Assembly (NCBI RefSeq): GCF_000381545.1
Contig: NZ_KB906681.1
Span: forward strand, 62,001-126,000
DNA from: Rhodonellum psychrophilum GCM71 = DSM 17998
Lineage (GTDB): Bacteria > Bacteroidota > Bacteroidia > Cytophagales > Cyclobacteriaceae
DNA length: 64,000 nt
Reading direction: 5' to 3'
Shown in pieces: positions 35,570 to 45,505 of the stretch. Within the stretch, counting starts at the first letter, position 1; each line of letters starts with the position of its first letter. The notes under the pieces were generated by a model that saw only the letters and a program-made list of their open reading frames with translations, was not told the origin of the DNA and did not search any database. A program made the position numbers and the translations under genes.

Positions 35570-36847
35570 TCAACTTTTATTCAAAACATCTATTTCCCCT
35601 TCTTTGCCATTCTTGTTTTCAGCTGTGTCCGTTGGGGGAAGGATGGGATAGAGAAAATCCTGAAGGTCACTCAAGAATTTCAAGCTGCCATTGGCCACAT
35701 TGCTCAGGATAATGATGGTGCTGTGGTCTTTTGGATTGCGCAGGAGGTAGGTGTTGTAGCCATGCCACAAGCCTCCGTGGTACCATACAGGGTCACCATT
35801 TTTTAGCGTTTTTATCCGCCATCCAAATCCATAATCTTCCTTCCCCTTCTTTTCGCTCTGATCGAAACCGGTCAAGGCCTCCTCCAAAATATTCCACTTC
35901 ACCAGTTTATTGGAATACAAGGCTTGGTCCCATTTGTACAAATCCTCAACAGTGGAGTACATTCCCTTGTCACCAAGTACAAAATCAAGGTAATCCGGCG
36001 ATCTTTTTCGTTTGTTGCGGGTGTGGCCGATGGCAACATTTTCTGAGGGAAGGTCTTCCCTGAAGGTAAATGTGTTGGTCATTTCCAATGGTCCAAATAT
36101 ATTCTCCTCAAGAAAAGTGGCAAATGGTCTCCCCGAAGCCCTTTCCACGATCGAGGCAAGGAGTAAATACCCTGTATTGCTGTACTCGTATTTCAAGTTG
36201 GGCTGAAAGTAGGCTGCCGGCTGATGTTGGGCAAAAAGGTTGATGACATCCTCGTTGGTGATGGGAATGGTCCTGTCGGGCCAGAATTTATCACTGAAAT
36301 AGGTGTAATTGGATAGACCGGACCTGTGGGTGAGCAATTGCCGGATCGTAATGCCTGGGTAAGGAAAATTGGGGATGAATTGCTGGATATCATCATCGTA
36401 TTCCAGTTTTCCCCGCTCTTTCAGCATCATGATGGCCATGGCTGTAAATTGTTTGGAAACAGAGGCCAGTTGGAAGGCTGTTTCCATTTTGAGGGGTTGC
36501 TTTCTCGCAAGGTCTTTATAGCCAAAAGCCCCCTTGAAGATGACTTCATCGTACTTTGTGAAAAGCACAGTCCCGTTAAATCCCTTTTTTTGATGCAAAA
36601 AGTTGAAGATGGAATCGAGCTGGTTTCCCAAAGCCTGCGCACTTTCCGGGGTAAAAGAAGCAGGTATGCTTATCTTCTGCCGATCGGCCTCTTCCGCCGC
36701 CAAAACTTGGAGCAGGGAATCCTGATAGGCTATGGACGCATCATTCTGGCTATCTGAAGGGTTGGTCTGGCAAGCATAAAAGGAAAGGAGGCAAACAGAA
36801 ATAAGGAGGAATCTCGACAAGGGTAATTTTAAAGAAAGCAAGTGCAT
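35570..36847 (-). CDS. Beta-lactamase-family serine hydrolase (lipoprotein)
   Basis: 425 aa. Lipoprotein signal with lipobox SFYA-C26. Class C beta-lactamase/DD-peptidase fold: S129-V-S-K132 catalytic motif, Y222-S-N224 second motif, and a C-terminal YHGGLWHGYN segment at the place of the KTG/HxG box. LLTHRSGLSNYTYF is a family hallmark. Relatives include esterases, D-aminopeptidases and penicillin-binding-protein-like enzymes; a true beta-lactamase is unlikely given the HGG box. The protein should face the periplasm. It stands alone, convergent with sbtA. Confidence 0.92.
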   Translation of the reverse strand: MHLLSLKLPLSRFLLISVCLLSFYACQTNPSDSQNDASIAYQDSLLQVLAAEEADRQKISIPASFTPESAQALGNQLDSIFNFLHQKKGFNGTVLFTKYDEVIFKGAFGYKDLARKQPLKMETAFQLASVSKQFTAMAIMMLKERGKLEYDDDIQQFIPNFPYPGITIRQLLTHRSGLSNYTYFSDKFWPDRTIPITNEDVINLFAQHQPAAYFQPNLKYEYSNTGYLLLASIVERASGRPFATFLEENIFGPLEMTNTFTFREDLPSENVAIGHTRNKRKRSPDYLDFVLGDKGMYSTVEDLYKWDQALYSNKLVKWNILEEALTGFDQSEKKGKEDYGFGWRIKTLKNGDPVWYHGGLWHGYNTYLLRNPKDHSTIIILSNVANGSLKFLSDLQDFLYPILPPTDTAENKNGKEGEIDVLNKS

Positions 36848-37457
36848 GTGTGAATTTAGGGTAAGCTATATTTTTTGCAAAAATAAGGGATCCTATTGGT
36901 TTTTTTGGGTGAATTCAAAAAAAAATCGGATATCCTTACCTCTACTTATTCCACAATAAACGGGCCCAAGCCAATTGTAGTATCACCCTTCTCGACAAAG
37001 TTTTTGAAATACAGGTGCACAAAAAAAGGAAAAGATAATGCGCCAGAAAACAATAATCAGGAGACCATCATCGAGAGACCAAATTTCACTATACTGATTT
37101 TTTTGACTGCGCCAAGCCATTTTTGTGGTACCCAAAATTTAAGAGTCGCCCCTCTGCCATTTATGGTGGAATTCCAGATTTTGACCAAGCGACAAAATGC
37201 ATAAACTGGACTGAAAACATCCCTTCCTAGAAGTGGAATATGGGCCAACCCCAGGAACTGATCTGCCTGAAAATCAAAGAGACCTAATAAACACGGTAAA
37301 AAAATCCACAAAGACCTAAAATCCCGCACTCCAAAATATTCTTTTTTTAATTGAGCCAAAAAATAAATTAATTGGGTTGAAATTGTATTTTTAAAAATTA
37401 TTTTTTGGATTTTAGACAAAATTCAAAAAATTTTGAATTCGATTTTGAGTTGTGACA
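36848..37457. other. Gap before the hybrid kinase; possible decayed repeat
   Basis: 610 bp with no supported gene. Around 37025-37215 there is weak likeness to the repeat family (AGAAAACAATAATCAGGAGACC and, near 37190, CAAAATGCATAAACTGG), perhaps an eleventh, heavily decayed copy. The last 100 bases are AT-rich and presumably carry the hybrid-kinase promoter. Open frames on either strand here (for example 36896-37204) look non-coding. Confidence 0.4.
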
Positions 37458-40400
37458 ATGGAAAGAAAAATAGGTTTACCGGAAATACCTAGTAATGAAA
37501 CAGAAAGGCTCAATGCACTTGCCTCCTATCACATTTTGGACAGCTTCGAAGAGGTGGATTTTGATTTTTTGACGAGGATGGCCTCAGAGATTTGTGAAAC
37601 CGAAATTTCTCTGGTCAGTTTTGTGGATTCAGAGCGGCAATGGTTCAAATCCACTCATGGACTGAGCCAAAAACAAACCAGCAGGGATGTTTCTTTTTGT
37701 GCCCACGCAATCCATCAACCCGATGCCCTTTTTGAAATTCCCAATGCCAAGCTGGACCAAAGGTTCAAAGAAAACCCTTTGGTGACGGGATTTCCCAATT
37801 TGACATTCTACGCAGGTTACCCTTTGGTCACTCCTGATGGTTTTGCTATCGGAACCTTGTGTGTACTCGACCAAAACTCAATGTCGCTTACCGAGAGTCA
37901 AAAAAACAACCTGAAAGCCTTGGCCAACCAAGTGATGGCGCTGCTGGAACTCCGGAAAAAAAACCTGGAATTGGAAGCAAGCAAGGAAAAGCTGAATTCA
38001 CAGATCCAGAATACTCCAGGAACGACCTACAGCAGTCTTTACGATGAGGATTTCACCTTCACGTTCGTCAGTGAGGGCATCAGTACGCTCACCGGCTATC
38101 CACCCTCTGACTTTATAAAAAGCAATATCCGGAATTTTGAAAGTATCATTTCACCACCAGACAGGGAAAAAGTACGGCGCCAAATCACCGACGCCATCAA
38201 ACAAAACATGCCTTGGGAGCTGGAATACAGAATAATAGACAGTCAAGGAGAAATCAAGTGGGTCTTTGAAAAAGGATGCTTCTCCAAAGGTGAAAGTGAG
38301 AATGAAGGGATTTTGAATGGCCTCATCATTGATATCACCAATAAAAAAAGTGAAGAAACGCTTTTCAAGTATATCTTTGAAAATTCACAGGGATTGGTTT
38401 GTGTCCACGACCAAGAGGGAACGATCACCAAAATCAACCCTGCAGCCACCGTTTCCTTGGGATATGACCTGAATACGGTTTTGGGTAAAAAGCTCCAGGA
38501 TTTTATCAATCCCCATGACCTGCCCTTCATGGACAGTTACTTTTCAGAGATCTACGAAAAAGGAACGCACAAGGGAGTGCTGAGGATCATTGCCAAAGAC
38601 GGCAGCAACAGGTATTGGGCTTATCAAAATAGCCTCGCTGACTTTGGCGGACAGACCCAGATGGTTATTGCCAACTGTGTGGACATCACAGAAAAAACAA
38701 AGACGGAACAATCGCTAAAAATCACGGAAGAACGGCTAAGCCTGATCGTCAAAACCATCGGCGATGCATTTTACCTCTACAATTGCCTGACAGAAAAATA
38801 CGAGTATTTCAGCCCCAACAGTCAAAAAGTAATCGGAGTGGATCTCAAATTTTTTGAGGAAGGCAAAGATTTTACCGATCATTTTGTCCATAATGACGAC
38901 AAAGAGCTTTGTAAAAATGCCCATCAGAATCTTAAGTTGGGGATTGCCTTTGACCTTGAATACCGAGTGGTCATGGATGGTGAAACCAGGTGGCTAAAAG
39001 AAAAGGCCTCACCCATTATGGACAGGGAGATGCACATCAAAAAAATCACCGGTAGAGTTACCGACATTACCGACAGAAAACAAACCCAGATTGAACTTGA
39101 AAAAACCAAGGAAACCCTTGAACAAGCAGGTCAAATAGCCAAGTTAGGGGCTTGGGAGATGGATCTTTTGACTGAAAACCTTCATTGGTCCCTCATGACA
39201 AAGACCATCCATGAAGTTCCAGAAACCTTTATTCCTGATTATGAAAAGGGAATCAACTTTTACAAAAAAGGCCTAAGTAGGCTTTTGATCACACAAGCCT
39301 TTAAAAAATGTAAGGAGCATGGGGAAAGCTTTGATCTGGAGGCCCAGATCATCACCTCAAAAAGAAAGGAAAAATGGGTCAGGGTTTTAGGCAAATCTGA
39401 ATTTAGGGATGGGCAGTGTATCCGCATCCATGGGACATTTCAGGACATTGATGAAGTCCATAGAAAATCAATTGCTTTTTTGGAAACCACCCAAAAACTT
39501 GAAGGGATCTTAAATGGAATTGAAGATGTGATTTGGGCGGTAAAATTACCCACTTATGAGATGCTTTATGTCACTCCTTCAGCCGAAAGACTCTTTGGTA
39601 TCTCTGTCGACGAATGGATGAATGACAGTTCATGGTGGGAAAAATCAATACATCCCGAAGACAAATCTATAATCGCACAAATCTACTCGGATCTTGAAAC
39701 AAAAGAGTCCTACGAAGCGGAATACAGGATAATAACGAAAAATGGAAACATCAAATGGATGAAAAATACCGGAAAAACCATTTTTGATAAAAATGGAACG
39801 CCTGTAAGGCTGGATGGAAAAACATCGGATATCACCCAGGAAAAGAACGCCGAAGAGGCCCTAAAAAAACAAACCGACCTTCAAAAAATCCTGATCGATA
39901 TGGCTGCCCACTATATCAACATCGATTTATCCCAAATTGACACTGGAGTAAATGACTCCCTTCAAAAGCTGGCAACCTTTGTAGAAGCCGACAGGGTTTA
40001 TGTTTTTGATTATGATTGGGAAAGCCGAACTTGTAAAAACACCTACGAATGGTGTGCAGCGGGTATCGCTCCCGAAATAGAAAACTTGCAGGAAATCCCC
40101 TTGGAATACATGGGGGATTGGGTGAACAGCCATATTAACAATGAATTCACTTTCATACCGGACGTTGAGTTACTTCCCGAGAATGATGGCGTCAGGCAGA
40201 TTTTGGAACCTCAGAACATCAAGAGCCTCATTACCATCCCCATCATGGACAAGACCGCATGTCTTGGATTCGTGGGTTTTGATTTTGTCTTAAAGAAAAA
40301 ATTGAATTTTGAGGTCGAAAAATCATTGTTGATGGTTTTTGCCCAGATTCTCGCCAATCTTAAGCTGAAGTCTCAACTCGAAAAAAACCTGATTCAGGAA

Positions 40401-42347
40401 AAGGAAAACGCAGATACCGCCAACAAGTCCAAATCAGAATTTCTTGCCAACATGAGCCACGAAATCCGGACTCCGCTCAATGGGGTGATTGGCTTCACGG
40501 ATTTATTGCTCAAAACCCCACTTTCACCTGTCCAAAAACAATATGCCGACAATGCAAACACCTCCGGTAAAGCCCTCCTGAATATCATCAACGATGTGCT
40601 GGACCTATCGAAAATCGAAGCCGGTAAATTAGAACTCGAAATTGTCCATACGGACATTTATGATCTGGTCTCACAGAGTGCGGACATCATCAAATACCAT
40701 TCTGCTCAAAAAGGCTTGGAATTGCTATTGAACATCTCCCCCACCATGCCAAAATTTGGAGAAGTGGATCCTTTCAGGTTGAAGCAAATCCTCATCAATC
40801 TGTTGAGCAATGCCGTCAAGTTCACCTCTGATGGTGAGGTGGAAATCAAAGTCGATTTCCAGAAGATTGATGCATTCCACGGAAGCTTCGGCTTTTCGGT
40901 TAGGGATACTGGGATCGGTATTTCAGATTCCCAAAAACAAAGATTGTTCAAGGCCTTTTCCCAAGCGGACAGCTCCACGACAAGACGATTTGGAGGGACG
41001 GGCTTAGGCCTGACCATTTCCAAACTACTGGCCGAAAAAATGGGGAGCCAGATAGAAATAGAAAGCGAGACAGGTGTGGGATCTACATTTAGTTTTTCGA
41101 TCATCACCAAATTCAAAGAGGACGAGCCTAGATCAAATCAGGAGAAAATCCCTATTAAAAAGGTCTTGGTCATCGATGACAATGACAAAAACCGACTTAT
41201 CCTCGAGCATAATTTTGCCTATTGGGGGATTGAATACGTGGGTTGCGACAATGGTTTGTCTGCACTGAAACTATTGGAAAAGTCCCATGATTTCGATTTG
41301 GCCATCGTGGATTACCACATGCCTTTTATGGATGGTTTGACTACGATTAGATTGATCCGCGAAAAATTAAAATTGACCCCTGAATTGTTCCCTGTCTTTT
41401 TGCTCCACAGCTCCATCGATGATCTCAAAATCAAGGAGGAATGTAAAAATCTAGGCGTTCGGTGCAATCTCACAAAACCCGTCAAAGCGGATGAATTGTT
41501 TAAATTCATCACCAACATCAACAAAGAACTGCCTTCAAGCGTAGTATTCCACTATCCAGAATCGGAAAACAAAAGCATCAATGATGGGGAATTGACCGTC
41601 TTGATCGCGGAAGACATCAGCATGAACATGCTCCTGATCCAAACGTTGGTCACCAACCATCTCCCCAATGTGAAAATAATCCCATGTAAAAACGGAAGAC
41701 TTGCAGTGGAGGCCTTCACACAAAACCAAGTTGACCTTATTTTTATGGATGTGCAGATGCCTGTACTCGATGGCTTATCTGCAACCCGGGAGATAAGGGA
41801 ATTTGAGAATGAAAAAGGCTACCATACCCCAATCATTGCCTTGACCGCGGGTGCCTTGAAAGAGGAACAGACCAAATGCTTTGATGCAGGTGTGGATGAT
41901 TTCCTATCCAAACCGATTGAACCTGAAGCTTTGGTGTTGGTACTGGAAAAGTACTTAGGGAAAAATATAAAGGAAATTGAACATAAAGTTATGAAAGTAG
42001 TCTTTGAAGTAGAAAAAAGTTTTCGCAAGCAAGACCTGTTGGATCTTATAGACCACAATTTACCGCTTTACAAGCAACTCTTGGAAGCTTCCCTGGAATT
42101 TGAAACCCAAATAGAAAGCTTGCGCCAAAACATAAAGCATCAAAACAGAAGTGGAATCAAAGCAGACAGTCATGGCATAAAAGGGTCATCACAATCCATT
42201 TCCTTTCTGGAACTGTACAAATGGTCAAGAATCATCGAGGAAAAAGCCGATGGAGACATCGGCGAGTTGGAAGAGTATTTTGAAAACATCGCTGCTGAAT
42301 GGATCCACCTCAAAAAGGTGATCGAAAATGAATTGTCAGAGTTATAA
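37458..42347 (+). CDS. GAF/multi-PAS hybrid sensor kinase with two receivers and HPt
   Basis: 1629 aa soluble sensor hub. Order: N-terminal GAF (about 15-165, starting ETERLNALASYHILDS), five PAS/PAC units (about 190-795), second GAF (about 805-960), HisKA with phospho-acceptor H1001 (NMSHEIRTPLNGVIGF), HATPase_c (about 1060-1220; DTGIGI, GGTGLGLTISK), receiver 1 with D1285, receiver 2 with D1431 (FMDVQMPVLDG) and an HPt domain with H1572 (SHGIKGSSQS). No membrane segment. It contains a complete internal phosphorelay that could feed the stand-alone receiver encoded 270 bases downstream, and so the exopolysaccharide genes (inference). I use the ATG at 37458; a GTG two codons earlier is possible. 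Confidence 0.93.
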   Translation: MERKIGLPEIPSNETERLNALASYHILDSFEEVDFDFLTRMASEICETEISLVSFVDSERQWFKSTHGLSQKQTSRDVSFCAHAIHQPDALFEIPNAKLDQRFKENPLVTGFPNLTFYAGYPLVTPDGFAIGTLCVLDQNSMSLTESQKNNLKALANQVMALLELRKKNLELEASKEKLNSQIQNTPGTTYSSLYDEDFTFTFVSEGISTLTGYPPSDFIKSNIRNFESIISPPDREKVRRQITDAIKQNMPWELEYRIIDSQGEIKWVFEKGCFSKGESENEGILNGLIIDITNKKSEETLFKYIFENSQGLVCVHDQEGTITKINPAATVSLGYDLNTVLGKKLQDFINPHDLPFMDSYFSEIYEKGTHKGVLRIIAKDGSNRYWAYQNSLADFGGQTQMVIANCVDITEKTKTEQSLKITEERLSLIVKTIGDAFYLYNCLTEKYEYFSPNSQKVIGVDLKFFEEGKDFTDHFVHNDDKELCKNAHQNLKLGIAFDLEYRVVMDGETRWLKEKASPIMDREMHIKKITGRVTDITDRKQTQIELEKTKETLEQAGQIAKLGAWEMDLLTENLHWSLMTKTIHEVPETFIPDYEKGINFYKKGLSRLLITQAFKKCKEHGESFDLEAQIITSKRKEKWVRVLGKSEFRDGQCIRIHGTFQDIDEVHRKSIAFLETTQKLEGILNGIEDVIWAVKLPTYEMLYVTPSAERLFGISVDEWMNDSSWWEKSIHPEDKSIIAQIYSDLETKESYEAEYRIITKNGNIKWMKNTGKTIFDKNGTPVRLDGKTSDITQEKNAEEALKKQTDLQKILIDMAAHYINIDLSQIDTGVNDSLQKLATFVEADRVYVFDYDWESRTCKNTYEWCAAGIAPEIENLQEIPLEYMGDWVNSHINNEFTFIPDVELLPENDGVRQILEPQNIKSLITIPIMDKTACLGFVGFDFVLKKKLNFEVEKSLLMVFAQILANLKLKSQLEKNLIQEKENADTANKSKSEFLANMSHEIRTPLNGVIGFTDLLLKTPLSPVQKQYADNANTSGKALLNIINDVLDLSKIEAGKLELEIVHTDIYDLVSQSADIIKYHSAQKGLELLLNISPTMPKFGEVDPFRLKQILINLLSNAVKFTSDGEVEIKVDFQKIDAFHGSFGFSVRDTGIGISDSQKQRLFKAFSQADSSTTRRFGGTGLGLTISKLLAEKMGSQIEIESETGVGSTFSFSIITKFKEDEPRSNQEKIPIKKVLVIDDNDKNRLILEHNFAYWGIEYVGCDNGLSALKLLEKSHDFDLAIVDYHMPFMDGLTTIRLIREKLKLTPELFPVFLLHSSIDDLKIKEECKNLGVRCNLTKPVKADELFKFITNINKELPSSVVFHYPESENKSINDGELTVLIAEDISMNMLLIQTLVTNHLPNVKIIPCKNGRLAVEAFTQNQVDLIFMDVQMPVLDGLSATREIREFENEKGYHTPIIALTAGALKEEQTKCFDAGVDDFLSKPIEPEALVLVLEKYLGKNIKEIEHKVMKVVFEVEKSFRKQDLLDLIDHNLPLYKQLLEASLEFETQIESLRQNIKHQNRSGIKADSHGIKGSSQSISFLELYKWSRIIEEKADGDIGELEEYFENIAAEWIHLKKVIENELSEL

Positions 42348-42616
42348 TGCCTTCTTTAAGAACTGATCTTAAATAAACATGAAATTATATATCCAATTTA
42401 CTTTCAATTTCCTACAAGCATTAATTCCGAAAAAAATTAATTTAACTGCTTATTTTACACCGTAAAAAAATGCACATCTATATAGGTTAATGCATTATAA
42501 AATTATAATAATAGAGACCGAAACTCTACTAAAATATATTTATTTATTGTAATAATTATTTATAATTGAATAATACTTAGTTTCGGTTGTTGAAATCAAA
42601 AAAATCCCTACTGAAA

Positions 42617-43018
42617 ATGCCAACCAAAAAATCAAAAAAAAATCTATTGCTGATAGATGATCAACCTGTCATGGGTCTTTTGCTAAAAAACAAGCTTGAT
42701 GAAAATTTTGAAGTCGTCCTAAAGCTCAATGGAGTAGAAGCGCTCAGTTGGATCATGGAGGGAAATATCCCTGATGTGGTGGTATTGGACCTGAACATGC
42801 CAGAAATGAACGGTATCGAGTTTATCAAAGAGGTAAGGAAATTCAATTATTTTGAAAAAGTACCTTTGATCGTTTTGTCGGGAGAGGAAAGCGTCAATTC
42901 AAGGATTGATGCTTTTAAATGCGGAGCGGACGATTTCCTGATGAAACCTTTCAATCCACAAGAATTGAATGTCAGGATAGACCGTTTCTTCAGCAGATAC
43001 AAATTCGACTTGACATGA
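42617..43018 (+). CDS. Stand-alone receiver-domain response regulator
   Basis: 133 aa, a single receiver with no output domain. Acidic pair D14/D15, phosphoacceptor D58 in VVVLDLNMPEMNG, conserved Ser in LIVLSGEE and Lys in FLMKPF. Its stop overlaps the start of the sugar transferase gene (ATGA), so the two are translationally coupled. A receiver tied to the enzyme that starts exopolysaccharide synthesis suggests control of that step by protein contact, with the hybrid kinase upstream as the likely phosphodonor; both are inference. I prefer ATG 42617 to the TTG codons at 42587 and 42590. The 269 bp before it are very AT-rich. Confidence 0.92.
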   Translation: MPTKKSKKNLLLIDDQPVMGLLLKNKLDENFEVVLKLNGVEALSWIMEGNIPDVVVLDLNMPEMNGIEFIKEVRKFNYFEKVPLIVLSGEESVNSRIDAFKCGADDFLMKPFNPQELNVRIDRFFSRYKFDLT

Positions 43019-44232
43019 AAAAGAAATTGGTATTTATCAAACCCGGATATGCCCTAAACGTCAAATCAAAGGAGATCTTGGAAAAAGGATTTGACCTTAG
43101 GATCCAGGAGGACATCTTTTCATTCATCAATGAAGTAAAAGGTTCCACCTCAATGGATGCAGTTTTTTTGTTTGGAGATCTGAAAAACCCAAGCTTCGTA
43201 GACAACATCAAAAAAATCAAACCTTACGCAATTCGAAATAACTTTCAGATCTGCATTATTTCAGATCATTTTGATTTTGCTGACAAAAAAACAGCCATCA
43301 AAGAGAGTATAAGTGGTTTGTTTTCTACCAGCCAAATGCAAGAGCTGGAAATCCTCGACGAAATCCAAAATCTTCTGGAGAATCCTCCCATGAGAGGATT
43401 TATGGAAAATCTCAATAAAGAAAAGATTTTGACGGTCAATTACAGAACACCCTTCTGGAAAAGGTCCTTTGATCTACTGGTCTCTGGGAGTATCCTCCTG
43501 CTGATCTCCCCCATCATGGTCCTGATTGCAATCATGATCAGACTGGAATCAAAAGGAGCTATTTTTTACAAATCCAAAAGAGTGGGTACCGGCTGGGAAA
43601 TCATCGAGTTCTATAAATTCAGGTCCATGGTGCCCGATGCGGACAAAAAACTCAAGGAACTCAGCCATTTGAATCAATACGCAAACAACCAAGAAAAAGA
43701 AACAGTCCCGGAATCGGTGACGGACAATGCACAGGATGGCTTTCAATTCAAAAAATGTGAAACCTGTACCAAATACAACCAATCCTGCGAAAGCCCCTTG
43801 TTCAATGAGATGGGACAACAGGTTTGCGAGATTTTGCACCTCAACAGCAAGAAAAATACGGGCGCGGCCTTTTTTAAGTTGACCGATGATCCTCGAATCA
43901 CAGGCTTGGGAAAATTTCTTAGGAATTCCAGCTTGGATGAATTGCCTCAGTTGTTCAATGTATTCATGGGAGACATGTCGATCGTGGGCAACCGTCCATT
44001 GCCGATCTATGAAGCCGAAAAATTGACCACGGATCAGTTTTCGATGCGATTCATGGCGCCTGCAGGGATCACTGGCTTGTGGCAAGTCACCAAAAGAGGC
44101 AAGGCAGGCCCAATGTCTGAAGAAGAACGCATGCAATTGGACAACGAATATTCTGAAAAATTTGGCTTCTGGATGGACATAAAGATCATGTTGATGACCA
44201 TCCCTGCCCTGTTTCAAAAGGAGAATGTCTGA
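43015..44232 (+). CDS. Priming sugar transferase with pseudo-receiver N terminus
   Basis: 405 aa. The C-terminal part is a polyprenyl-phosphate sugar-1-phosphate transferase (WbaP/WcaJ C-domain): KRSFDLLVSGSILLL with the re-entrant membrane helix (148-176), IFYKSKRVGTGWEIIEFYKF, KLTDDPRITGLGKFLR, SSLDELPQLFNVFMGDM, GNRPLP and AGITGLWQV. The first 125 residues have a receiver-like strand/helix rhythm (KLVFIKPG, MDAVFLFG, FQICIISD) but no acidic pocket or phosphorylatable Asp, so a pseudo-receiver. Between KFRSM and KLTDD lies an extra ~85-residue insert with C248, C251, C258 and C271. It should start repeat-unit assembly on undecaprenyl phosphate. Confidence 0.9.
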   Translation: MKKKLVFIKPGYALNVKSKEILEKGFDLRIQEDIFSFINEVKGSTSMDAVFLFGDLKNPSFVDNIKKIKPYAIRNNFQICIISDHFDFADKKTAIKESISGLFSTSQMQELEILDEIQNLLENPPMRGFMENLNKEKILTVNYRTPFWKRSFDLLVSGSILLLISPIMVLIAIMIRLESKGAIFYKSKRVGTGWEIIEFYKFRSMVPDADKKLKELSHLNQYANNQEKETVPESVTDNAQDGFQFKKCETCTKYNQSCESPLFNEMGQQVCEILHLNSKKNTGAAFFKLTDDPRITGLGKFLRNSSLDELPQLFNVFMGDMSIVGNRPLPIYEAEKLTTDQFSMRFMAPAGITGLWQVTKRGKAGPMSEEERMQLDNEYSEKFGFWMDIKIMLMTIPALFQKENV

Positions 44233-44262
44233 TGGATGGATGTGCGAATTTTAAAAAAAAAT

Positions 44263-44303
44263 AAAAAAAAACCCATCCTGATTTGCTCAGGATGGGTTTT
44301 TTT
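44263..44303. terminator. Bidirectional rho-independent terminator
   Basis: Perfect 11-bp stem ACCCATCCTGA (44271-44281) / TCAGGATGGGT (44287-44297) with loop TTTGC. It is preceded by an A tract (44263-44270) and followed by a T tract (44297-44303). It lies between the convergent sugar transferase and glycosyltransferase genes and serves both strands. Confidence 0.95.
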
Positions 44304-44338
44304 ATTCCTAAAGAACAAGCCTCAGGAAGCCTGGTGTC

Positions 44339-45505
44339 TCATGCTTTTCTGGCAGCCTTTTCCCATACACCTGATTGATTTCCCTTCATGTAAAGCAAAA
44401 AACCAGTAATCGCCGAATAATTCATGAAAGTGAAGTAAAAAGGTACAAAAAACAGTTTGACTTTTATCTGCTTGTTTTCATAATACCATCCAATCAGCGC
44501 CATAAGATAAAAAACGACCTGACCCAGCATAAAAAGTTGATAGAACAAACCTGAATCCAAGAGAAAAATATTGAGCAGAAACAACAGAATCAACAAGAAT
44601 GGGGTTACTGTCCATCTTAGTACACGATGGGAAATGTATTGAAAATAAAGTTTGGGATCCTTGGATAAAGTGATTTTATCCCAGAGTCTTTGTACGGATT
44701 GCCAACCGCCACTGCTGATACGCTTTTTCCTTTTGTACTCTTCCTTGATGGAAGCCGAGCCTTTTTCCAATGCGTAAGCCTCAGGCTCATAGACTATTTT
44801 AAATCCTTTTGATGCGATCAGCAGTGATTGCATAAAATCATCCAAAATAGTATTTTCCGGCAAATCCTCATATTCTGAACACCTGAAGGCCACCAGTTCG
44901 CCTGCCGCGCCAACCGCACTGTGAAAATCAGAATCCATTTTTTTGAGGAAGGATTCATACTTCCAATAAAGTCCCTCCCCTGCCGAACTCGCCCCATCCC
45001 TTTCTTCGGTCAGGACTTTTTTCTCACCTGAAACACATCCTACTTTTTCATTTTCAAAATGCCTGACGATATTCTTTACAGCTTCCTTATTCAACATGGT
45101 ATTGGCATCTGAAAAAATGACAATCGGTGATTTCACAAACGTCATTGCCCTGTTTTCTGCTGCGGTTTTACCCTTTCGGGCATCGTCATGCAGCAGCTTT
45201 ATCCTTGGATACCGGCCAATCACCTCCCTAAAGTTGTCTGTCGACCCATCGGTAATAAAGATGATCTCCAAGAGTTCCGGAGCATAAATCAAATCCAAAC
45301 AGTTTTGGATTTTTTCATCCAAGATATCACTTTCATTGAAACAAGGGATCACAAGTGTCACCTCGGGATGGTAGGTGTCTGAAAACAAATGCATCATCCC
45401 CTCCTTGTTGTTTTTAAATTTAAGCAGTATATATAAAAAAATTCCATACCCTATGAAAGTATAAAATACAATCGCCACACCAATCCAAAATAAAATTTCT
45501 ACCAT
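44339..45505 (-). CDS. Family 2 membrane glycosyltransferase
   Basis: 388 aa. N-terminal membrane helix (about 3-28), cytoplasmic GT-A domain (about 45-290) and two or three C-terminal membrane helices, the layout of poly-GlcNAc-synthase-like enzymes. Motifs: VTLVIPCFNESDILDEKI, IFITDGSTDN, IVIFSDANTML (DxD equivalent), a DD pair in ILDDFMQSLLI and KRKKRISSGGWQ near the place of the QxxRW box. Probably adds sugars in surface polysaccharide synthesis. It is transcribed toward the sugar transferase and away from the main cluster, with a shared terminator between them. Confidence 0.9.
   Translation of the reverse strand: MVEILFWIGVAIVFYTFIGYGIFLYILLKFKNNKEGMMHLFSDTYHPEVTLVIPCFNESDILDEKIQNCLDLIYAPELLEIIFITDGSTDNFREVIGRYPRIKLLHDDARKGKTAAENRAMTFVKSPIVIFSDANTMLNKEAVKNIVRHFENEKVGCVSGEKKVLTEERDGASSAGEGLYWKYESFLKKMDSDFHSAVGAAGELVAFRCSEYEDLPENTILDDFMQSLLIASKGFKIVYEPEAYALEKGSASIKEEYKRKKRISSGGWQSVQRLWDKITLSKDPKLYFQYISHRVLRWTVTPFLLILLFLLNIFLLDSGLFYQLFMLGQVVFYLMALIGWYYENKQIKVKLFFVPFYFTFMNYSAITGFLLYMKGNQSGVWEKAARKA

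Noticed and set aside
35570-36847. True beta-lactamase resistance gene
   Set aside because: SxxK and YSN are present but the third box is HGG rather than KTG, and it is a long lipoprotein of the general serine-hydrolase type.
36896-37204. 102-codon open frame between the serine hydrolase and hybrid kinase
   Set aside because: Low-complexity translation without domain pattern, overlaps a probable decayed repeat and an equally long minus-strand frame.
42919-43014. Upstream extension of the sugar transferase
   Set aside because: Overlaps the receiver gene in another frame; ATG 43015 gives the coupled ATGA start.
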